Shown here: piece after piece, positions 31,380 to 42,607 of the stretch
How the letters are laid out: each line of letters begins with the position of its first letter
Position numbering within the stretch: the first letter of the stretch is position 1
Source of the DNA: Effrenium voratum
Lineage: Eukaryota > Sar > Dinophyceae > Suessiales > Symbiodiniaceae
Assembly: GCA_963377175.1 (NCBI GenBank)
Contig: CAUJNA010003494.1
Location: 683,256-747,255, forward strand
DNA: 64,000 nucleotides
Reading direction: 5' to 3'
The notes under the pieces: model-generated
The model's input: only the letters and a program-made list of their open reading frames with translations
What the model was told of the DNA's origin: nothing
Database searches by the model: none
Program-made: the position numbers and the translations under genes

Positions 31380-34280
31380 TCAGCCAAGCCACTAGGGTAA
31401 AGATCACCGAACAGGGGACTTGGTGGGATAGAACTGAACGATTACCGAGACAACTTATTAACTTGGCAAATCGAACGCCCAAGTAGGCGGCGGCTCAAGG
31501 TTTTTTGGGGGGTTGTTTGTTTTTCGTTCGTCGAGAGCCTCACCAATTTTCGGGGTGTACCTTTTTTTTGAGTTGGTACCATGTTGGGCTTGGATGAAAA
31601 GGGAAACCGTATTACAGCATTGCATTTTGTCGACCTTTTAACCTTTTGGTTTTGTCGTTTCGGCTTGTTGTTAGTCGAGGTCCCATGTAGACCCTGTACA
31701 TTCAGGCCCTTTCAGATCAACATATCCTGTGTTCGTATGTCCCTCAGGTGGGTTGTATGTGGGGCAACTCCTGCTTGGGGACTTACTCGGTAAATCCTGA
31801 TAGTCCTTTCCTTTGGGCAGGGTGATGTTCTGCTATGTTGACTGTCGAGGTTGGGTTTAGAGCTCCTGGTTGGTTGTTTTCATTGAACCTACCATTAGGT
31901 AACGTTGGCTATCTTAGCTTACTTTCTGGGTATTTCTACACTTAAACTTCCAACTCCGTGTACGATTTCGACAAGGGTTCAAGCCGGTTTGGACGGTATC
32001 CTCCACTTAGAGATCATGAAGTCAGGAGATCCATTTTTGGGACCCTAGCCTCTTTTTGGGGGAGTAAGCAAATGGACAAACCGGGTCAGGACCCGTCTTT
32101 TTTTGACGGAACGGCTTCATCCCTACATCCCACTTCGCGGAAGCTTCACTTCGGACACCAAAGGGGACTACCATGGCTTGAAGGTCTCAACCCCGCACCC
32201 AAAGTGTGTCCCAGGTTTCTTTGGAGAGCCTCAGCGAACCTCAAGGGTACCGACTCCGAAAAACGTCAGGTCCCCCCCAAACTGGAGGTTTCTTTTTCTA
32301 CATCGGCTTCCCCCCAAACAACCCGGCCCCTTTCGGGTTTCCATGTCAAAGAACACATTTCTCGAGACGCGGCCGCCCCCAAAATCCGTTGGGGCGCTTG
32401 GGTGGGCCGGCCCCGGGCTGAGGTCATGATTTGCGCGGTGGTCATGGGTATGGCCTCCATGGAGGTCGTGCGAATTTCGCTTCGCTCGCTGGGCGGTTTT
32501 AGGAGCCCAGAACCCTAAGAGGGGTAGACCAAGCTCAGGCCCCACAATAAAGGTCAGAAGCGGATACTGGCAGACATGTAGTTTCAGACTGGTGAATTAT
32601 TGTAGTTTATCCTGCAGGCTTAATTACGTGGTGTGTACATTCTTATACGCGCTTGCATGCTTGTATTACATTCTGAACATTCTGTGAAATATATTTGGGG
32701 GTGGCTTTTTTAGGGGACCCTTTTCAGGAAGTCAAAAGTTGGGGACAACACCCCCAAACGCAAAGAAACATCAAGTGTTGTTTGTTTGGGAAGAAGGTTT
32801 GTGTGTTGGTCTGGTTAGTCACACAGCAAAACCCCAAACCCGGACAAGATACAAACCAACAGACAAAATAAACACATGTTAGTGTGTTGTTTTTCTTTTT
32901 CTACCATCACGTATTGTTTTTGGTGGAAAGACCTAGGCTTTACAGCCCCCCAGAAAAGGTTCTTAGTTCTTAGAACCTTAGGGCTTCTAGTTGAACAGTT
33001 CTGGGAACCTTTCAGAGGGAGTTGTCTCTCCTATGTTTACAGGGACCCGGTTGCTTCGATGTGTTATCCAGAATCTGCAACCAAGGGTGCAGGCTGGACG
33101 CTTGTTCAGCCATCAAAGAATCGCTTGTCCGTTCTGTAGGCCCCCAGCGTTAGGAACATGTTTAGCAAGTTCGCCGTTGGCCTTTTTATTTTTTTTCGGG
33201 CTATCCTCTCTTTTACTCACACACATGAAACTTGTTGAGCGAAGCAGCCTTGACTGGCAACCAAGTTGTTTTTTGTGGCAGCAAACACATGGAAGTTCTT
33301 TTGTACAAACACAAACTCACCAAACAGGGGCAGCACGAGCTCGGGCTGTATGATGATATTGTACCGGGGCAACCCTTTTTCCCGGCTGGTGAAGTATAGT
33401 GCGGTCATGGAATTTCGATGTTGGATCTTGGAGCAGCTCAAGGATTTCTAGCGAGCCAAAGCGTTCTTGTCAACAAGGCACAAAGCGATCAGCGCCCTGT
33501 TGCCAAACAAGACGTATAAAGTACCGTTTTTGGACCCCCTTGAGTGGGAACATGAGCCCCTTGTTGAATTTAGTCGGGGGTGTCCCAATTGCGTTACTTG
33601 GGACCCCCTTTTATTCGTCAGATGGGTTCTATAGATTCTATACTTAGACCCGGGGGCAACTTCTAGACATGCGGTGCCCATTTCTCGTATTTGAAGGGGT
33701 TTCCCTTTAAACTCAAGCAACAAAAGAGGCTACCCCTTTTTCCCCAAAATCCACTGGGACCCAATCTGGGAGGGAGGAACTTTTGGCGCTTTCAATTTGG
33801 TTTCCTGAAGGAGAGCTCACCCTGTGGGTTTCCTGTCTCAAGCATCCAAACCAGGGTGACACGCAGACACACTCTGGGTGGACAAAATCCAATTTGCACC
33901 ACTTGGAGCAGATGAAGGCCTGTAAACCATGGGATCAACTACCTAACCGGTGCGAAATGGAGTTTGTAACTCCCCACTGTATCATTGGCGGAAGCGTTTT
34001 GTGCCAGGTGATTAGCCAGTCCAAGCCTCGGCTAGTGGCTTGCTTGTTTGAGGCCCGCAAAGTAGACGACACATGACGACGCTGTTGGCTTTGGCAACCT
34101 TGTCTTGGGCACTGTTTGTTGCCTGGGCCTTTTAATCGTTGCTAGATAGACATTGTCACAAGACATCATCAACACCACCACCGTCATCAGCGTCACCGTC
34201 ACCGTCGCCATCATGTTGTATGACTGCAACGCATGTGATGTTTGCTTCACCTTCAATTCCGCGAACATAGGTGAGCTTGC
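31380..34280. other. long stretch with little coding signal
   Basis: The only islands are 32380-32515 (AEVMICAVVMGMASMEVVRI, open but unbordered) and 33052-33140 (two competing frames after TTTACAG). The rest looks like intron or intergenic sequence. Confidence 0.35.
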
Positions 34281-34282
34281 AG

Positions 34283-34342
34283 TACATTCCTCGTGCATCA
34301 ACCGACTGGGCGGTGGCCGGCGCCTGCTGTATGTCCTCCCAA
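34283..34342 (+). CDS. candidate short internal exon, 20 codons
   Basis: It lies exactly between CTTGCAG and GTGGTT and is phase 0 at both ends, reading YIPRASTDWAVAGACCMSSQ. Short, but frame, acceptor and donor agree. Product unknown. Confidence 0.45.
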
Positions 34343-34734
34343 GTGGTTGGTGGACATGAACATCCCCACTTAAATCATGGTCAAGGTCACACCGTCACAC
34401 CCATATGTGGGAGAGTGTTGCGCAAGGGTACCATGTGTTGGTTGCTTCAACAAGGAATTCAAAAGGACAGCTACCATGTTGGGAGTCCGCCCTAAAAAAA
34501 AGAGATCAATGTTCCTGGCCCCAAATTTTAAGAGGACCATGGGTAACTTTTTCCAGGTGGTGACAGTCGAATCCTTTTTTGGTGGTTTCCCTAATGAGGT
34601 CAGGCGCTGGGTGAACAAGGGGGAGCCAACTGCGGTTTCTGACTTTGACCCCCAGAAACGGTCAAAGACCACAAACAAACAGAGAATGGGGTCATTGAGG
34701 TCCTTCTTGCGGCTGCTGACGTTTTGGGGTCGAA

Positions 34735-34805
34735 GCGATGCTCCTTCGGCCGTCGGGCAGCCTGGGCGTGCGTCCGGCGACCCGCACTGAACCCGAACTG
34801 TACAA
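34735..34805 (+). CDS. candidate exon end
   Basis: A frame reads LLRPSGSLGVRPATRTEPEL then YK before GTTCAT, just upstream of a (GT)n tract. A second frame also fits. Product unknown. Confidence 0.3.
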
Positions 34806-35559
34806 GGTTCATTTGAGTGTTTGTGTGTGTGTGTGGGTGTTTCTGAGGTTGAGGTTGGTCGAAAGGGACAAGGAAAGCCTGATCCTTTTTTTTCCTTCCT
34901 GTTTTGACACACAGTACCCAGTTGCTTGGGGGTTCACGGTGTTTTTTCTCCGTGGATGGATAATATCCTGCACCAGTTCCTTCCCTGGTGCAAATATTTC
35001 TCTATTTGCAGTATTGAACATGAATATCCAGATGCGGGGGTGCTGAGCACCAATAGTGGTTTGAACATTCTAGGGGGAAGTTGTTCATTGAAGGGTTCCC
35101 TATATTTACCTGTTGGCTTCAGCACTGCTTCAGCATTACCTTTTGGGCCAGTTTGAAGCGAGCTTCCTTTTGGGTGACGTTTTTGTTCAGGCGGAATATA
35201 GGGACCCTGCCCGGTTTAAACCACATTTTGTCGGTCAAGCTGGTCCGAATGGTCTTTCCAGAGATCCAACATTTCCTCAGAACTACACATCTCACGGAAA
35301 CGGCCTTAAAAGCCATGGATATTTCTGTAGCCCTTCCTCAACAACATATTCTACCCGAGAACTTTGGTTTCCATTCCTTTGGTTGCTCACATGGTGAAGT
35401 TCTAGCCTGTCGCCTAGATTGCCTTCTATTCATTGCAACCTGAGCAAGCCTCCTTGATTTGTTGGCCCCTTACGTGAAACCACTGCAAGACAAAGTACCC
35501 TTTCTGGAAACCCCCCCGTGAAGGCCGCACGAAGTGTCACCGAAGGCCACAAAGAGTCG

Positions 35560-35577
35560 CCCCCCCCCCCCCCCCCC
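35560..35577. repeat. poly-C run
   Basis: Eighteen C bases in a row, a likely site of length error. A coding-like stretch LMNGRVAGLLESIRVQLCFK follows at 35590 without clear borders. Confidence 0.9.
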
Positions 35578-36163
35578 ACTTTTTGCAAACTGATGAATGG
35601 CCGAGTTGCCGGTTTGTTGGAGAGCATTCGCGTGCAGCTTTGCTTCAAACATGCTATCCAGGGATACCCTCATCATGTGTTTCGGTGGAAACGCCCAAAA
35701 GGCTTGTTCAGTGGCCCCTTTTCCTTGGTGGGCTCACCACTTAATCACCACTGTAACATGGAACCATCCCATCTCCTTTCAGGAAGCCTTACTTTATGGG
35801 TTCCATGGCTAGTTTGTAGGGGAGTAAAATGGTCAACCCGCCAGAATGTGCTTGTTCTGTCCGTTTTATGCAACATGCACTTACAGGTGTTGAAGTCAAT
35901 TTGGGGAGAAGCCACATGTTCTTTTTCGGACGCCCATCAGTCCGGTGTTTAAGACATGCACTGACAGGTGAAGTGATTTTGGGGAGAACTCACACATGGA
36001 ACGGTGGGGCAGCTTTCATGTTCTTCTTGCATGTTCTCAAAAGAACATGTGGCCATGGGTCAAAAGCCCGTACCCCCAGTGCACATCCCAATCCCCACGA
36101 AGATAAACTAAAATGGGTGGTGCACCTACCCCAAAATGGGATGTTATTGGTTTTGACCCACAG

Positions 36164-36221
36164 CCATATCAGACAGCACGGGCCGCCCATAGCGACCTCA
36201 GTGAGGGAGGCAACGGACCAG
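36164..36221 (+). CDS. candidate short internal exon
   Basis: Between ACCCACAG and GTGACC, 19 codons read HIRQHGPPIATSVREATDQ. An overlapping frame (PYQTARAAHSDLSEGGN) is also open. Product unknown. Confidence 0.4.
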
Positions 36222-36939
36222 GTGACCACTGGAGCCTCACCATTTTCGGCCTGACTATGGTTTCATTTGTCAAAAGAACATGTAAAAAAAGCTGTTGGTT
36301 TCAAAAGGAAACTATAACTACTGGCGACTACAGGACATGTGTTTTGCTTTTGTGTGTTGTTTTACCGGGGGGCGTATTCACACAAGGAGGCATTGGAGCT
36401 ATTGGACCTTCGGTCGGCCTCGAAATTCTATCGGACCATTGAAGCCCTCGCCTGACCGAACCCGGGCGATCGCAGAAAGCACCCGCCGAAAAGGGTGGCA
36501 AAGTGGGGATTTATTCTATATTTGGATTGCGTTTTTGAATACCCAAAGGAAGCCTCGCATTTTTGGGGCCCCCTGTGTGTCAAAGTAGTTGTTCAAAATG
36601 GTACTCTGGTCGATGTGTTGCATGTGCTCCCAGCTTCTTCTTTTTTTAGAATGGTCCTTTTAATGCATCTCGGGGAGACACCTTGATAGGACAGTAGTCG
36701 CTCGGTGTCGCAAACGTCCACGTTTTCCAGGCTCTCACCGTCCACGCAGCGTGCAGCTCAGATCTGAGCAACTGCGGCAGCTCAGAGGTTACATTTTGAT
36801 AGCCGGGTAAACCACTTTTTGACTGCCAGGTAGGCAACCCCGGAAAACCCCTACGGGCTTAAATAATTTGAATGGGGTCGTTGGGTACTTCAAGACCAGT
36901 TTTAGTCACAGTCCTAGAATCTTAGAAGCAAACTACTAG

Positions 36940-37141
36940 TGAGCTGGAGAATGACCGCCTCGTGGAGGCCGGGGCTAGGTTGGCAACCAAGATTGAGGAG
37001 CTCAACCAGTCTGCTTTCCAGCATTTGAGGGACCTGGCGCAGAAGGTGACAGATCTGCTAAAAGAAAAGTTCAGCCTGGAGCAAGCGCTCCTAGCAGCTG
37101 CTGCCCAAGGCCAAGCAGCCTTTGCCATCTGGCGCACACAG
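36940..37141 (+). CDS. candidate internal exon, coiled-coil
   Basis: Between ACTACTAG and GTGCAAG, 67 codons read ELENDRLVEAGARLATKIEE, LNQSAFQHLRDLAQKVTDLL, KEKFSLEQALLAAAAQGQAA and FAIWRTQ. The heptad-like spacing of Leu, Ala and Ile with many Glu, Lys and Gln indicates an alpha-helical coiled coil, as in cytoskeletal or scaffolding proteins. It is one of the clearest exons in the window. No specific family is recognised. Confidence 0.62.
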
Positions 37142-37385
37142 GTGCAAGTTTTCAAGCAACCTGATCTAAGGACAGCTATGATCCCCACTTGTGCTTGGTT
37201 GGTCTCAGAAGCCCCCTTCACAACCTTCTTTCTTGATGGTTAGTGGTGAAATCCTCATCTTCCCGCAGGATAAACGCCCGCTGCGTGCATGACGTGACTC
37301 ATGCCGACGTCGTGAAAAGCCTTTGGGGCCCAGAAAGCCATAAGGAACCCCAGAGCTCTCAACTACCTACCCTTCTTGTACCTAC

Positions 37386-37604
37386 CCCCTTAGGCATTCC
37401 ATAAGTTGTGTGGATGTTGTAAGCTCCAACTCCCCGTCTTGCCTTGCCCTCACCAGCGCCCTGGCTCCCGCGGGGTCAAAGACCAAGTACTGCTTGGATT
37501 TGGACGGTTTGCAACACACACACACACCCAAGGCAAAGTCAGCGGTGGGAACAATCACCTGCACATCGCCATAGATCCGGGCGATGTCTGGTTTCAGTCT
37601 GTTT
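37386..37604 (-). CDS. minus-strand internal exon, unknown product
   Basis: On the minus strand, between ACTAG and GTAGGT, the frame reads NRLKPDIARIYGDVQVIVPT, ADFALGVCVCCKPSKSKQYL, VFDPAGARALVRARQDGELE and LTTSTQLMECLRG. The (CA)n tract at 37518 is in the coding part and gives VCVCC. Composition is strongly protein-like across the whole exon. It faces the + strand exon at 36940-37141, so two genes converge here or one is remnant. Product not recognised. Confidence 0.55.
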
Positions 37605-37929
37605 CTAGTCATGCAGCGCGACCTTTTCTTTCCGAAGGACACCCTATAGGGCAAGAGACCAGCGGGAAGCCTATGTACTCCCTCATTTTGTTCCAGAGAT
37701 GTTGAAGGCCCCCTCCTTCATGAGAGTGATTTACAATTTATAATTCTGGATGACAATTGTCTCCGCACTACAAACACAGTCTTTGTCCACACTTTTAGGG
37801 CTCAGCATATTTTTGCCCCAAACAACATCAGGGGTAGTCTTGCAACAAACAGCATGGGTTGTTTCAAAATGGTGGTTTCCTGTTGGTTTCCCTTTCAACC
37901 TCAAACCGGGGTTTCCAACTAACAGAAGG

Positions 37930-38065
37930 GGCCACACTCGTACGGAGGCTGCGACAAAGCGCGACTTCCGAGGCTTTCTTGCTGGTGGGCGTCATTTTCC
38001 TCAAGGCGTGCTGGTTGCTTGGATCGGCTTCCACTCCGTTCTTTGGGTGGCTCCAAGCCGCCGAA
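37930..38065 (+). CDS. candidate hydrophobic coding island
   Basis: A frame reads GATLVRRLRQSATSEAFLLV, GVIFLKACWLLGSASTPFFG and WLQAAESVVW. A likely membrane helix follows a basic segment. Splice borders are not clear and other frames are open. Product unknown. Confidence 0.35.
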
Positions 38066-38859
38066 TCGGTGGTTTGGTGGGGAGGTTCCCATTTACCCTC
38101 TACAAGCGGTTCTACTCCCTCCAATCCAAACCACCATTTAAGGGAAACCTGAATGAAGTTGGGCTTTCAAGGGCCAACCGCGAAAGCCCGGTCAATGGGC
38201 GTGTTTTTTTTGAGGATTGGTTGAACCCAGCCAACTGGGGGGGGGGCTCAAGTTGCACTACTGCTCTTATACACAGCTTAGAGTGACTCCCAACCCATGA
38301 AAAAGCTTGTTTCTGCTCGGGGACTCTTCCCTACACCAGGTTGAAAGTAGTTGGTACTAGGAACCGGTCTCTCTCGGTACGTACGTAAGAGGATCTTTGT
38401 TTGTAAGGCGGTTGAAGAATCTGCTACTGTCACTAGTCCCTCTCTGTCCGCAAGGGGTAACTGCACCGTCTACTTTCACCCAACTCCAATGACCCAGGTT
38501 GGTCTGTGTCAAAAAAGGGGTTCCCTCAAAATAACGTAATTCTGTGTAATTTCTAGCGCACAATGGTTTCCCATGGTTTCAACTTGGCGCAGGATTTCGT
38601 TTATCCACTGTAGGGTTCCCCTGAAATTGGTTTGCTTTTGGATTCCCTTGAAATACAACCAGGGCGTCAACCATTTCGAGCTCAGCTCCTTCATAGCTCA
38701 AGCATTGGCGTTGGAATCTGGCTGATTCTTTTCCCCGTGGGCCGCAACCCGTACGATTCTTCGGCCCATGGGTTCATCCCATGTTGATGGTGCCAATGCC
38801 TTCTGTTCTGGCTTCCAATAAACCTTACTCAGATTGGAATGGCAATGTGAACGGGGCTT

Positions 38860-38918
38860 GTGTGGAACACAAACACAAGCACGAACACAATCACGAGCAC
38901 AAACACACACACACACAC
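38860..38918. repeat. ACAAACACAAGCACG / (CA)n repeat
   Basis: Degenerate six-base units ACAAAC/ACGAAC/GCACAA merge into a pure (AC)n run. Confidence 0.8.
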
Positions 38919-40577
38919 AAGCGGTCGGGGAGTTGCGACTTGTTGCATGTTCCAAGTTCCGGGAGCCAAAGCCCAAGGCTAGAAACTGAGCCAAGGGCGT
39001 GCTTCGCTTCAGCCTTTGGCCTCTGTGCCAGCAACTTCCAAGCAACCTGCTTGAGTCGTATGTAAATGCGGGGACGTTCGTGGGTGGAACCCAGCTTTGA
39101 AGCTCTGGTTGATTTTGATGGATCCAAACGAAGCTTCGTCCCATTCCGCAACAAACGCACTGGAAAACCCGCATTTGGCCAGCTTCTGCTGGCACCTGGC
39201 ACCGTTTGGTTTCGTCCAGTTATTTTTTTCGACAGGGATCCCCTGTAAACCCAGTCAACAAAAAAACGGGGCCCCTTTTTTCCCAGACACGGGGGGGAGG
39301 GAGGGCTGCCTTTAAGGGAAAACTCGACAAGTGGAAAACTAAAGGACAAGAAAACAAATGATATTTTGCATTTTTTGTGAGATACCAGAAACGGGTGCGC
39401 CGTTTTTTGCTCCATGGATGGGGTTTAGGCCATCGGTTCGAATCAGGCTGGCTTGTGGCATTGGTGCGCCGGCGTTTATCGCCGCACTCAGCAGGAAGCC
39501 GTCAAGGCTGATGGGATTGAATGGGTGTGTCTCAAAATGAGCCACAATCAAAACCTGGCTAGATGCAGGCTATTCAGGGACAGTTCCAACCAGAAATGGG
39601 TGCATCCGCCTTGGTAACTCTTCACATGGTTTTGGGTTCACCATTTTGGTACCAGGTTTTGATTATGTTTCAACATGGGTGTCTTTTGTTGAGGGTACCA
39701 CACAGTCCAGTGCAGTAAGATAGTACCATGTCAAGCCCTAGTTTCTTGCTTGCGAAGGGCTCCCAAGACAGTCCTTCAATTATAGCACAATAATGGAGTA
39801 AACCACCTGCCAACTGGTGCGACCGCAGTATCAGCAGAAAGAGGCGCCACCTTCCTTTTGTTGCCGCTTTCTTTTTCTCAAGAGGCGAAACCAAAACCCA
39901 AGTGAGCATCGCCCAGTTAACCGATTCCTAATAGCCATATTTGTAGGTGGTTCCACTACCTGGTTAATGGGGTTAATAGTATAACCATTACATAAATATA
40001 TCTATCCAATGTTAGTAGAGCCAAAAGTCAGCTCGGGTTTTGACCGTTTGCTGCAGTGTGTGTGTGTGTGTGCGCGTGACACGCTTCTTGATGGTTTTTG
40101 TACGGAGGAACAAAAACGGGGGCAGCGGGCGGGAACACTTCTGACACGTTTCGCGCTGCTCCGAGTTTAGGTGTCCTTGTTGGTTGTTTTGGTTAAGAAA
40201 TTAGATTTCCAATCAACCGGAAACCAGAAAACATGGGTTGGTCATCAAACAAAAATGGTCAACCAGAAAGCAGAATAAAACCTGAAAATTGGATGGCCAT
40301 CAATAATTTTGGGTTTAAGATTTTCAGGTTGGTTCCATCAGCAACCAGGGCCATCTATTTTCCAAGGATGCCGGCCCCTTCAGAGCCTGAAGATGGCCAA
40401 AGTCCTTGGTACCATTTCGGGACCCGGCCGGGGCGGCACAACCACGAAAACCGGTCTCACCCAACATGAGGGCTTAGCCAGTTAAGGGTGCAAGTACCCC
40501 TTGTTGCATGGTTGTCAACCCACTTTTGGGGTATGTGGATGTGTTTTTCCGCCAGAAAAATCACCGAGAACAGTGGG

Positions 40578-40632
40578 TGTCCTTTTGGTTTCCCTTTAAA
40601 ACAAGCCAAAAGAGGGTACCCTCAAAAGGACA
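40578..40632 (+). repeat. family 4 introner-like repeat, perfect terminal inverted repeats
   Basis: TGTCCTTTTG at the left is the exact reverse complement of CAAAAGGACA at the right, 55 bases end to end, with inner GGTTTCCCTTTAAAAC and AGAGGGTACC. It is followed within 13 bases by the CATGTGCAG acceptor of the 40646 exon. Confidence 0.6.
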
Positions 40633-40645
40633 GACCCATGTGCAG

Positions 40646-40756
40646 ACACCCCTGAGTTGGCGCGGCCTCGGGAGGCCATCGCCCAAGACAACCTCAACGA
40701 CGTCATCTCCAACATCGCTGCGCTGATTGCTCCTGAGGCCCACGAGCTCAAGGGAG
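40646..40756 (+). CDS. gene 40646-42607, exon 1 of the visible part
   Basis: After ATGTGCAG the frame reads TPELARPREAIAQDNLNDVI and SNIAALIAPEAHELKG. It is helix-rich and protein-like. The donor may be GC (GCCCGT) since no good GT is near. The introner upstream (40578-40632) and tandem repeats in the following intron separate it from the next exon at 41242. Domain unknown. Confidence 0.5.
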
Positions 40757-40910
40757 GCCCGTGTCTAACTCGCGGCTGTTGGGACCTCAAACCTTCAGGC
40801 GTCCTCCGAGCTTTTGAGTCTTTCTTCGGGTTTTGTGGTAGTTTTCATTTCACCCACAGGTTAAACGCTTAACCATTGATCTGAGGACAGCCCGGAAAGG
40901 TAGAAGGTCA

Positions 40911-41050
40911 AAAGGCAGGTGAGTTGTGGGGTTGGAAAAAGACAAAGTCCCCGGTGCCATTCGATGGGTGTGTGTGTAAAAGGCAAGCGAGTTGTGGGGT
41001 TGGAAAAAGATAAAGTCCCCGGTGCCATTCGATGGGTGTGTGTGTGTGTG
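40911..41050. repeat. 67-bp tandem duplication with (GT)n
   Basis: AAAGGCAGGTGAGTTGTGGG begins the first unit and AAAGGCAAGCGAGTTGTGGG the second, at 40911 and 40978. Each ends in CATTCGATGGGTGTGTGTG. Confidence 0.9.
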
Positions 41051-41241
41051 CACTTTCTTTGCGCGACCCCGTTGTTTGAGTGGGTCGAAAGGGAAGCCAA
41101 AAAGACCAAACATATGTTTGGTCTGCCTCTTCTCGCACATGCTCGGATGTTGCACATGAAATTGACAGAACATATTCCGATTTGCTGGGTGTTTGTTGTT
41201 TCCTGGTTGCAATGAATAGGGAATCATTCGTATCCTTGCAG

Positions 41242-41391
41242 TATGAGTTGATGAATCGGGCGGCCTGGACCAATTACGGCTCAGGGCAGCTGACATGTGA
41301 TGTTGTGATGCAGTTGGTTGAACAAGATGGCACCAGGGCTGCGAAGGAGGCCTGCGCCCACCGCAAGGGGGCAGCAGCGGTGACCAAACAG
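41242..41391 (+). CDS. gene 40646-42607, exon of 50 codons
   Basis: It is phase 0 at both ends, between TCCTTGCAG and GTCAGTGG. The frame reads YELMNRAAWTNYGSGQLTCD, VVMQLVEQDGTRAAKEACAH and RKGAAAVTKQ. The length is exactly 50 codons and composition is excellent, making it one of the most secure exons in the window. It suggests an alpha-helical domain, family not recognised. Confidence 0.65.
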
Positions 41392-41939
41392 GTCAGTGGA
41401 ATACCCAAACGAGGTCAACAAGACAGCCCAGTGGCGAGGTTCTACAGTAAGACTTGCCAGGGGCACCTGGATGATGGCGCAAGCCTTTTGTCGCAGACTT
41501 TGAAGCATTCCCATGCTTGAGTTGTTTCGCAACTTGTTTAGTACTCGTGTACCCCTAACAATAAACGGCCCCTAATAATAAAACGGCCCCTAATAATAAG
41601 CTGGTCCCCGAGACCCGAACAATAAAATTCCTCCCGGATTCTACCACAGTACCGCAAGTAGGCCCTCGAGTAGGTTCCCTTCAATTCTAAAATTAGCATT
41701 CCCGGATTTGGGATTCTCACAAGTAAATTTTCTTGGGGGGACCTTTATTATTGGGAAGAGGTGGTTGCTCGACGCCTAGTAGCTTAGTCTGCTACTTGTT
41801 AGCACGTTTGTCCTTTCCCTTGTTGGAAAAGCGTGTGTCCGTGTGTATTTCCCACTAGTCAACAAGACTTAGACTTGCTGGCCTTGAAGTCTGCCACGGT
41901 CTCCTGCGATGCTTGGATTACTAGCGCACGGACCATACC

Positions 41940-42082
41940 TTTGGTGCCTTTTGCCAAGGGATGTTAGAACTGAATAACTTTTTGCCAACTAAATGTTAAA
42001 CTCCTAGATAAACCATAACACCACTACCATTACTGGTGGGGTTTTCCGTATCAAACCACTAAAAGTGAGTCACTTTTCGCAG
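41940..42082 (+). repeat. family 1 introner-like repeat, longer form
   Basis: It runs from TTTGGTGCCTTTTGCC through AATAACTTTTTGCCAACTAA and GGTGGGGTTTTCCGTATC to CACTAAAAGTGAGTCACTTT ending TCGCAG. The right-end palindrome is conserved in structure but not in sequence (AAAAGTGAGTCACTTTT). The AG is the acceptor of the next exon. Confidence 0.6.
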
Positions 42083-42182
42083 GGCTTCGCAGATTTTGCC
42101 ACCGAGATACGCCAATCACCGGAAGCTCTTGAGCGCTTGGCCGGGCCGGTTGAGAGAATGGAGCTGGGGAGCCCTGAGCCTG
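42083..42182 (+). CDS. gene 40646-42607, third visible exon
   Basis: Directly after the family 1 acceptor the frame reads GFADFATEIRQSPEALERLA and GPVERMELGSPEP. The likely donor is GTTCTTCG at 42183. Reading on leads into the G-rich hairpin element, which fits its being intronic. Charged helical composition. Confidence 0.55.
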
Positions 42183-42208
42183 GTTCTTCGAGCTCTTCAT
42201 GGGACCTG

Positions 42209-42314
42209 GGGAGCAGGGAGGGGGGGAGGAGCCCAAATACTAAATAAGGCCTTATTAAGGGCTTATTTAGGGCTTATTTGGGCTCCCACCCCCCCCCCTC
42301 TCCTCCCTCCCCCC
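42209..42314. repeat. G-rich/C-rich inverted-repeat element, copy 1
   Basis: GGGAGGGGGGGAGGAGCCC and CAAATA on the left match TATTTGGGCTCCCACCCCC and further C-rich sequence on the right, enclosing AAATAAGGCCTTATTAAGGG. It would form a strong hairpin. A homologous element lies at 54205-54314. This copy sits inside the intron between the third and fourth exons. Confidence 0.65.
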
Positions 42315-42391
42315 AAGCCGCCATAAGCTTTGCTGCGCAGAGAAGAGGCTTGAAGAGAGAAGGATGGAACAAAGCGCTCTACTGCTCTTCT

Positions 42392-42607
42392 TCAACAAGC
42401 GGCGAGATTGACGGTGCAATCGGATCAGCCTGGTTTTGGGCATACTCACGATTTCTCATGGATATCGGCGGGGTGCTTGAAGCTCAGTCAAGCTTGGCTG
42501 AAGGCTGCGCCTGTCACGAAGAACTTGGCAGACATAAGCCAGCGGCTGTGCGCAAGGCCCTGCTGGCCAGACGCCTGAAAGCGTTGCCAAGGCCGAAGCT
42601 GAAGCAG
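42392..42607 (+). CDS. gene 40646-42607, exon with FWAY...EGCACHE motif
   Basis: The frame reads GEIDGAIGSAWFWAYSRFLM, DIGGVLEAQSSLAEGCACHE, ELGRHKPAAVRKALLARRLK and ALPRPKLKQ, up to a GTCAGC donor. A tryptophan-rich WFWAY segment followed by a W/L-AEGCxCHE motif is, as I remember, a hallmark of a large multi-copy family of uncharacterised dinoflagellate proteins; I could not verify this. The Cys-x-Cys-His could bind a metal. The 5' border is approximate. Confidence 0.55.
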
